Part shown: positions 59,647-64,000 of the stretch, one piece after another
How positions within the stretch are numbered: position 1 is the first letter of the stretch
Layout: every line of letters begins with the position of its first letter
Origin: Hyphomicrobiales bacterium
Lineage (GTDB): Bacteria; Pseudomonadota; Alphaproteobacteria; Rhizobiales; Xanthobacteraceae
DNA length: 64,000 bases
Direction: 5' to 3'
Assembly (NCBI GenBank): GCA_003169835.1
Contig: PNAI01000027.1
Coordinates: forward strand, 83,241-147,240
Made by a program: the position numbers and the translations under genes
Notes under the pieces: generated by a model
The model's input: the letters and a program-made list of their open reading frames with translations, nothing else
Told to the model about the DNA's origin: nothing
Database searches by the model: none

Positions 59647-60938
59647 CGCCGGTTGAGGCGGATCGCGATCGACCGGGCGTGGGCGTCGAGCCCCTCCGCC
59701 TCGCCGAGCGCCATCGCCGCTTCCGCCAGTGCGCCGAGTTGGTCTGGTCCGCATTTGAGGATCGAAGTCCGTTTCATGAAGTCTAGCACGCCGAGCCCGG
59801 ACGAGAAACGCGCCGAACGCGCGGTCGGCAACACATGGTTGGAACCGGCAACATAATCGCCGATGGCTTCGGGCGTATGGGGCCCAAGAAAAATAGCGCC
59901 GGCATTGCGGATTTTTCCCGCAAGCCGCTCGGGATCACTGGTTGCGATCTCAAGGTGTTCGGGCGCGATCGCATCCACCAGTGCAATCGCGTCGTCGAGC
60001 GCCGGCACCAGAATGATCGCGCCATGGTCGCGCCACGACGCGCCCGCGACGGCGCTACGCGGCAGCGTCGCGAGCTGTTTTTCAACAGCCTGCTCAACCG
60101 CCGCCGCAAGCCCGCGATCATCGGTAATCAGAATGGATTGCGCCGCGGCATCATGCTCGGCCTGCGCCAGCAAGTCGGCCGCGACCCAATCCGGATTTGC
60201 GTTCTTGTCGGCGAGGATGAGCACTTCGGAGGGGCCGGCGATCATGTCGATGCCAACGGTGCCGAACACCTCGCGCTTGGCGGCGGCGACATAGGCATTG
60301 CCGGGCCCGACGATCTTCGCAACCGCTGCAATCGTCTTTGTGCCATAGGCGAGCGCGGCCACCGCCTGCGCCCCGCCGATGCGATAGACTTCATCGACGC
60401 CCGCGAGGCCGGCCGCGGCGAGCACTAGCGGCGAAAGTTTTCCGTCGGGCGCCGGAACCACCATCACGAGCCGCGGCACACCCGCCACCTTCGCGGGCAC
60501 CGCGTTCATCAGCACGGACGAGGGATAGGCGGCGGTGCCGCCGGGCACGTAGAGGCCGACGGCTTCGATCGCAGTCCAGCGGTGACCGAGCTCGACGCCG
60601 AGCGCATCGACAAAACGTTCGTCGGAAGGTTTCTGCCGCCGGTGATAGGCAACGATCCGCTCGTGCGCGAATTTGAGCGCATCGAGCGCCTTGCGATCGC
60701 AGGCCGCGGCAGCCGACGCAATCTCATTAGCCGACACGCGCAAGCCAATTTTTTCGAGATCGACGCGGTCGAATTTTTTCGTCAGCTCGAACAATGCAAG
60801 GTTGCCGCGCGCGCGAACATCGGCGATGATCGCGCGCACGCTTTGCGCGACGTCGTCGGCCACCTCCCGCTTGGCGTCAAGAAAGGCGGCAAACCGCGCT
60901 GGGAAGTCGGCGGATTTGCTTTCAAGGTGGATCGGCAT
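59643..60938 (-). CDS. hisD: Histidinol dehydrogenase
   Basis: The 431-residue NAD-dependent enzyme oxidises L-histidinol to L-histidine in the last two steps of the pathway. Typical segments are [37 protein letters not shown], the Zn-dependent [14 protein letters not shown] and APEHLEIAT (catalytic His). It sits in the usual alphaproteobacterial block, overlaps the UPF0262 start by 4 nt, and is 93 nt downstream of the DUF2948 gene. Confidence 0.95.
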   Translation of the reverse strand: MPIHLESKSADFPARFAAFLDAKREVADDVAQSVRAIIADVRARGNLALFELTKKFDRVDLEKIGLRVSANEIASAAAACDRKALDALKFAHERIVAYHRRQKPSDERFVDALGVELGHRWTAIEAVGLYVPGGTAAYPSSVLMNAVPAKVAGVPRLVMVVPAPDGKLSPLVLAAAGLAGVDEVYRIGGAQAVAALAYGTKTIAAVAKIVGPGNAYVAAAKREVFGTVGIDMIAGPSEVLILADKNANPDWVAADLLAQAEHDAAAQSILITDDRGLAAAVEQAVEKQLATLPRSAVAGASWRDHGAIILVPALDDAIALVDAIAPEHLEIATSDPERLAGKIRNAGAIFLGPHTPEAIGDYVAGSNHVLPTARSARFSSGLGVLDFMKRTSILKCGPDQLGALAEAAMALGEAEGLDAHARSIAIRLNRR

Positions 60939-61031
60939 TGCACTGTCCGGCCGGGGCGTGGCGCGGTCTTGGGCCCGGTTTCACCGGTCAATGGCCCGCG
61001 GGCGCGGGCGCGTCAACCCCGATTGTAACCC

Positions 61032-61475
61032 TTAAGTCATGGCGACCTTGGAGTGATCGGGACAGGCTACCGTTGCCCAGGCTTCGCCGAGGTCGACGAG
61101 TTCGGCTTCCAGGCATTCGACATCGAGGCGCAATACGCCACCCCCGGAAAACGTCAGCGTCACCACACCGGAGGGTGCATCTCTCTCGGTGAACGACACC
61201 GTGAGTAAGTTCAAGACCGCGTTCTTGTCCGACATATCGACGTGCAAGGCTTTGCAGGCGCGCGCGCGCTCGAAGCGCAGCGCGGCAGAGCGACGGCGAT
61301 ATTTCGGCACGTCGGCATGCGCCGCTTCCCAATCGAAGCGGCAAAGCCCAACGACCAGCCGCTGTTCGGATGGGCGCCAGCGGATGTCCGTGGTCTTGAT
61401 CACCGCATCCTGCAAATGCGCGGACACGATTTCCAAATCGTCCTTGTCGAGAGCGACGAGTTTTAGGTCATTCAT
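61032..61475 (-). CDS. DUF2948 family protein
   Basis: From the ATG at MNDLKLVALD the product has 147 residues. The family pattern is visible: LVALDKDDLEIVSAHLQDAV, then WRPSEQRLVVGLCRFDWEAA, RRRSAALRFERARACKALHV and LDVECLEAELVDLGEAWAT. It has no known activity. Its place between murA and hisD is the normal one in rhizobia. An upstream extension would run through the palindromic repeat and is not credible. Confidence 0.9.
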   Translation of the reverse strand: MNDLKLVALDKDDLEIVSAHLQDAVIKTTDIRWRPSEQRLVVGLCRFDWEAAHADVPKYRRRSAALRFERARACKALHVDMSDKNAVLNLLTVSFTERDAPSGVVTLTFSGGGVLRLDVECLEAELVDLGEAWATVACPDHSKVAMT

Positions 61476-61572
61476 GCGGACGGGCCTCGTGGACGTGCCG
61501 CCGGACAAGGTAGGGACGGCACGCGTGAGGCGCAAGGCTAGAATAGTTTCTGCAGAAGTTGACGCGAATGCT

Positions 61573-61714
61573 GCCGACTCCCTCTCCCCGACGGGGAGAG
61601 GGTCGGGGTGAGGGGGCTTAGGACTCTCGATGGGACGGTCCCCCCTCACCCGACCGCCTGCGCTTCGCTCCGGCGGTCGACCTCTCCCCAACGGGGAGAG
61701 GTGAAGGAGTCGGC
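61573..61714. repeat. Composite intergenic palindromic element
   Basis: Two local hairpins, CCCTCTCCCC-GAC-GGGGAGAGGG (61580-61602) and CCTCTCCCC-AAC-GGGGAGAGG (61681-61701), are enclosed by outer arms GCCGACTCC (61573-61581) and GGAGTCGGC (61706-61714). An inner pair, GGTCGGGGTGAGGGGG (61601-61616) with CCCCCTCACCCGACC near 61641-61655, also pairs. This is a mosaic palindrome of the type dispersed in alphaproteobacterial genomes, lying between DUF2948 and DUF3574 genes. Confidence 0.8.
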
Positions 61715-61745
61715 GCTTTGCAACTCATCCTCATTGGAAAATACA

Positions 61746-62174
61746 TCAGAACGCCACACACGCCGGGCGCACCACCAAGCCTACCGATTGCTGGCGGAAC
61801 AGGCGTTTACAGGCCTCGATGATTTGTGCGAGCCGTTCGTTCTCGCTGCCACCATCACTTGGCTTGCCGGTCAACACGATGGTGTCGAGCTTGCTCGGCT
61901 CGCGCACGATGGTCTTACGCATGGCATCGCGCCATTGGCCGCGCGCATCGACGACGGAGAGGCCGTCAGGAAAGCGCGGCGTGATCTCGCGATCGACAAA
62001 ACGCGACCATTTCGTCTCGGTGACCGCAATGCGGTCACCAATTTTTCGGCCGAACATCAATTCGGCCACCTGACGCTGCTCGCCGGGGCATTGGAATGGC
62101 TGCGCGTGCGCGAGGCCGACGACGCAGATCAACAGCAGGATTGCTGAAAGGACACGCACGACTTGCCCCCGCAA
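61746..62174 (-). CDS. DUF3574 domain secreted protein
   Basis: The 142-residue protein has a signal peptide (about 1-24, ending GLAHA). The DUF3574 core reads ELMFGRKIGDRIAVTETKWS followed by RFVDREITPRFPDGLSVVDA and GQWRDAMRKTIVREPSKLDT. Two cysteines (near 28 and 119) might pair with the C-terminal one. The function is unknown. It lies only 6 nt downstream of murA in the same direction. Confidence 0.85.
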   Translation of the reverse strand: MRGQVVRVLSAILLLICVVGLAHAQPFQCPGEQRQVAELMFGRKIGDRIAVTETKWSRFVDREITPRFPDGLSVVDARGQWRDAMRKTIVREPSKLDTIVLTGKPSDGGSENERLAQIIEACKRLFRQQSVGLVVRPACVAF

Positions 62175-62180
62175 GATCGT

Positions 62181-63470
62181 TTAAGCGCTCAGCCGCTCGA
62201 TCGCGGCGCCGCAATTGGCGAGCTTCGATTCCAGCCGCTCGAAGCCGCGATCGAGGTGATAGACGCGGTTCACAATCGTTTCGCCTTCGGCCGCGAGCGC
62301 CGCGATCACCAGCGAGACCGAGGCGCGCAGATCGGTCGCCATTACTTGCGCACCTTTGAGCCGCGGCACGCCTTCGATGGTCGCGGTCTCGCCGTCGAGA
62401 TGAATGCGCGCGCCGAGCCGCGCCAACTCCTGCACATGCATGAAGCGATTCTCAAAAATCGTTTCGGTAATGCGCGAGGTGCCGTTGGCGCGGGTCATCA
62501 ATGCCATAAGCTGTGCCTGCAGATCGGTGGGGAAGCCCGGGAACGGCGCGGTGGTGACCGCAACCGGCTCCAACCCCGCGCCGTTGCGCGCAACGCGAAT
62601 GCCGTGATTGGTCGTGGTGATCTCGACGCCGGCCTGTTGCAGCAGATCGAGCGCCGACTGCAATAGCTCCGGCCGCGCGCCTTCGAGCAGCACGTCACCG
62701 CCGGTCATGGCCACCGCCATGGCATAGGTGCCGGTCTCGATGCGGTCGGGCAGCACGCTGTGGCGCGCGCCGGAAAGTTTCGCCACGCCTTCGATCACGA
62801 TACGCGAGGTGCTGGCGCCGGTGATGCGCGCGCCCATTTTGTTGAGGCAGTCCGCGACATCGCCGATTTCCGGCTCGCGCGCGGCGTTCTCAATCACGGT
62901 CGTGCCTTGGGCGAGCGTTGCGGCCATGAGCGCGGTGTGAGTGCCACCGACGGTCACTTTCGGAAATACGATCTCGCCGCCTTTGAGGCCGTTCTTGGCG
63001 CGGGCGATCACATAGCCGCTTTCAATCTCGATCTCGGCGCCCAGCCGCTCCATCGCCATGATGAGTAGATCCACCGGCCGCGTGCCGATGGAGCAGCCGC
63101 CCGGCATCGAGACGCGCGCCTCGCCCATGCGCGCGAGGAGCGGCGCGATGACCCAAAAACTCGCGCGCATCTTCGACACCATCTCGTAAGGCGCGGTGGT
63201 GTCGACGATCTGGGCTGCCGAAATGTGCAGCGTCTGGCCGTCATGCGGCGTCTCGCCCGGGCGCTTTCCCGCGTACATGACATCGACGCCATGATTGCCG
63301 AGGATGCGGCGCAGCTGGCGGACGTCGGCGAGAGCTGGGACGTTTTCGAGGATGAGTGTCTGGTCGGTGAGCAGGCTAGCGATCATCAAGGGCAAAGCGG
63401 CATTCTTGGCGCCCGAAATCGGAATCGTGCCCGAGAGCTTGCGTCCGCCCGAAATACGAATGCGATCCAT
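62181..63470 (-). CDS. murA: UDP-N-acetylglucosamine 1-carboxyvinyltransferase
   Basis: The 429-residue enzyme transfers enolpyruvate from PEP to UDP-GlcNAc, the first committed step of peptidoglycan synthesis. Motifs: [17 protein letters not shown] (19-35), C126 in [15 protein letters not shown] as the fosfomycin-sensitive catalytic cysteine, and [16 protein letters not shown] near 315. The C-terminus ends [11 protein letters not shown]. It starts the housekeeping block on the minus strand with DUF3574 and DUF2948 genes following. Confidence 0.96.
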   Translation of the reverse strand: MDRIRISGGRKLSGTIPISGAKNAALPLMIASLLTDQTLILENVPALADVRQLRRILGNHGVDVMYAGKRPGETPHDGQTLHISAAQIVDTTAPYEMVSKMRASFWVIAPLLARMGEARVSMPGGCSIGTRPVDLLIMAMERLGAEIEIESGYVIARAKNGLKGGEIVFPKVTVGGTHTALMAATLAQGTTVIENAAREPEIGDVADCLNKMGARITGASTSRIVIEGVAKLSGARHSVLPDRIETGTYAMAVAMTGGDVLLEGARPELLQSALDLLQQAGVEITTTNHGIRVARNGAGLEPVAVTTAPFPGFPTDLQAQLMALMTRANGTSRITETIFENRFMHVQELARLGARIHLDGETATIEGVPRLKGAQVMATDLRASVSLVIAALAAEGETIVNRVYHLDRGFERLESKLANCGAAIERLSA

Positions 63471-63630
63471 TTACTTGCCCTCGCCCTTGCATATGTCTGC
63501 GAGCCGCCGGATCGCAATAGACCGGCCGTGGCTGGCCGGCAAAGTGTAACGCTGCGCAGGGTTACTCAAAACCCCTCAATGAGGCCAGAGAGAAAGCGCC
63601 GATTACGGCGAAAGTCGGCCGGGATCGCCG

Positions 63631-63837
63631 TCATCGTAACGCATTGTCCTCATCGCCGTCCTTATTGGTGTTTTTGGCGGACGCCGATGTGCCCTCCGGC
63701 CGCTCCGATGAGGCCGCACGGGCGCGCGCTTGAGCCTTGCGGCGCTTGAGGTTTTCCCTTAGCGCCGCGCTCAGTTGCTTTTTGCGCCAGGCGGGCCTTT
63801 CGGACAGATTGCGTTCGGATTGTTTGCGCTCGGTCAT
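63631..63837 (-). CDS. Small basic conserved protein upstream of murA
   Basis: The 68-residue protein from the ATG at MTERKQSERN is highly charged, with a basic helix AALRENLKRRKAQARARAAS (28-47) and an acidic end (KDGDEDNALR). Similar small basic proteins lie near murA in rhizobia. It has no signal peptide and may bind nucleic acid, but this is only suggested by charge. Confidence 0.65.
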   Translation of the reverse strand: MTERKQSERNLSERPAWRKKQLSAALRENLKRRKAQARARAASSERPEGTSASAKNTNKDGDEDNALR

Positions 63838-63925
63838 ATAGAGCAAGATTTATCCGGGACTTGGGCCGTTCGCTAGAGCCTTATCAACCTTGATGGAATC
63901 AGAGCCGGGCTCTAGCTCTTTGTTT

Positions 63926-64000
63926 GAGCATGATCTTATCCGACCTTCCTTCGCCCGCCAAAGCGGGCTTCGCGAAGGCGGGAAACCGGTTCCCACTTTT
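63926..64000. repeat. Palindromic repeat interrupted by a second palindrome (cut by window end)
   Basis: Starts GAGCATGATCTTATCCG as in the copy at 56688. At 63943 there is an insert of about 40 nt, CCTTCGCCCGCC-AAAGC-GGGCTTCGCGAAGGCGGG, itself an imperfect palindrome, after which the first repeat resumes with AAACCGGTTCCCACTTTT. The closing arm lies beyond the window edge. Confidence 0.7.

Noticed and set aside
61573..61714. Rho-independent terminator or CRISPR fragment
   Set aside because: Stems are not followed by T-tracts and there are no regular spacers; it is a mosaic palindromic repeat.

Overview
The window looks like a chromosomal segment of a high-GC alphaproteobacterium of the Hyphomicrobiales (Bradyrhizobiaceae/Xanthobacteraceae-like). 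This rests on three things: the housekeeping order murA - DUF3574 - DUF2948 - hisD - UPF0262 - infA - maf - yacG - tRNA-Phe near the right end; four solute receptors of the tripartite tricarboxylate (Bug/TctC) type; and palindromic intergenic repeats of the kind scattered through these genomes. I saw no prophage, insertion sequence, CRISPR array or plasmid function. The family-level placement is inference.

Layout. 0-7.3 kb (minus strand): a polyamine-type ABC transporter (potG and the start of potH, cut by the window edge), an orphan CheY-like regulator, glpK and glpD, a glutathione S-transferase, and a PDZ protein resembling HtrA that has lost two of its three catalytic residues. 7.5-12.8 kb: a glutamine amidotransferase, then a C3-acid group (malonyl-CoA decarboxylase, RutE-like reductase, Bug receptor) divergent from a CaiB-type CoA-transferase. 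12.8-29.1 kb: a probable catabolic island with a TRAP transporter (dctPQM), a fumarase/aspartase-superfamily lyase, a CoxG-M-L-S-type molybdenum hydroxylase, a fumarate-reductase-like flavoprotein with a one-domain 2Fe-2S partner, a UbiD decarboxylase, an HpaB-type flavin monooxygenase divergent from a MarR regulator across a clear inverted-repeat operator, a methyltransferase and an extradiol-dioxygenase-like VOC protein. The natural substrate is unknown; an aromatic or heteroaromatic acid fits best. The active-site loop of the large molybdenum subunit argues against CO dehydrogenase.

29.1-38.4 kb: hypothetical proteins, an esterase, a second GST, a TctC plus fused TctA-TctB transporter, a solitary pstS with a strong Pho box, and a LysR regulator. 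38.4-46.0 kb: a secreted protein with three near-identical 17-residue repeats, a large membrane protein with a YYY-like motif, a lipoprotein Mo-oxidoreductase with its cytochrome b, a PRC-barrel protein, and a three-gene set of DUF2064 transferase, radical SAM/SPASM enzyme and GT2.

46.0-54.2 kb (all minus strand): the most unusual arrangement. A periplasmic isoquinoline-oxidoreductase-type molybdenum hydroxylase (iorA, iorB) lies head-to-tail with a cytochrome and flavoprotein of the flavocytochrome-c sulfide dehydrogenase type, then SoxX, SoxY, SoxZ and SoxA, and ends in a hybrid protein with a c-heme and a beta-propeller. SoxB and SoxCD are absent from the window, and SoxY lacks the usual GGCGG tail. 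Four adjacent gene pairs overlap at start and stop codons, so this was probably selected as a unit, although a GC-rich hairpin separates the ior genes from the rest.

54.4-64.0 kb: two more Bug receptors, an ABC ATPase without a permease, tRNA-Phe(GAA), and the housekeeping block. Within that block the infA reading frame is broken by what looks like an 11-nt imperfect tandem duplication, which is unexpected for an essential gene.
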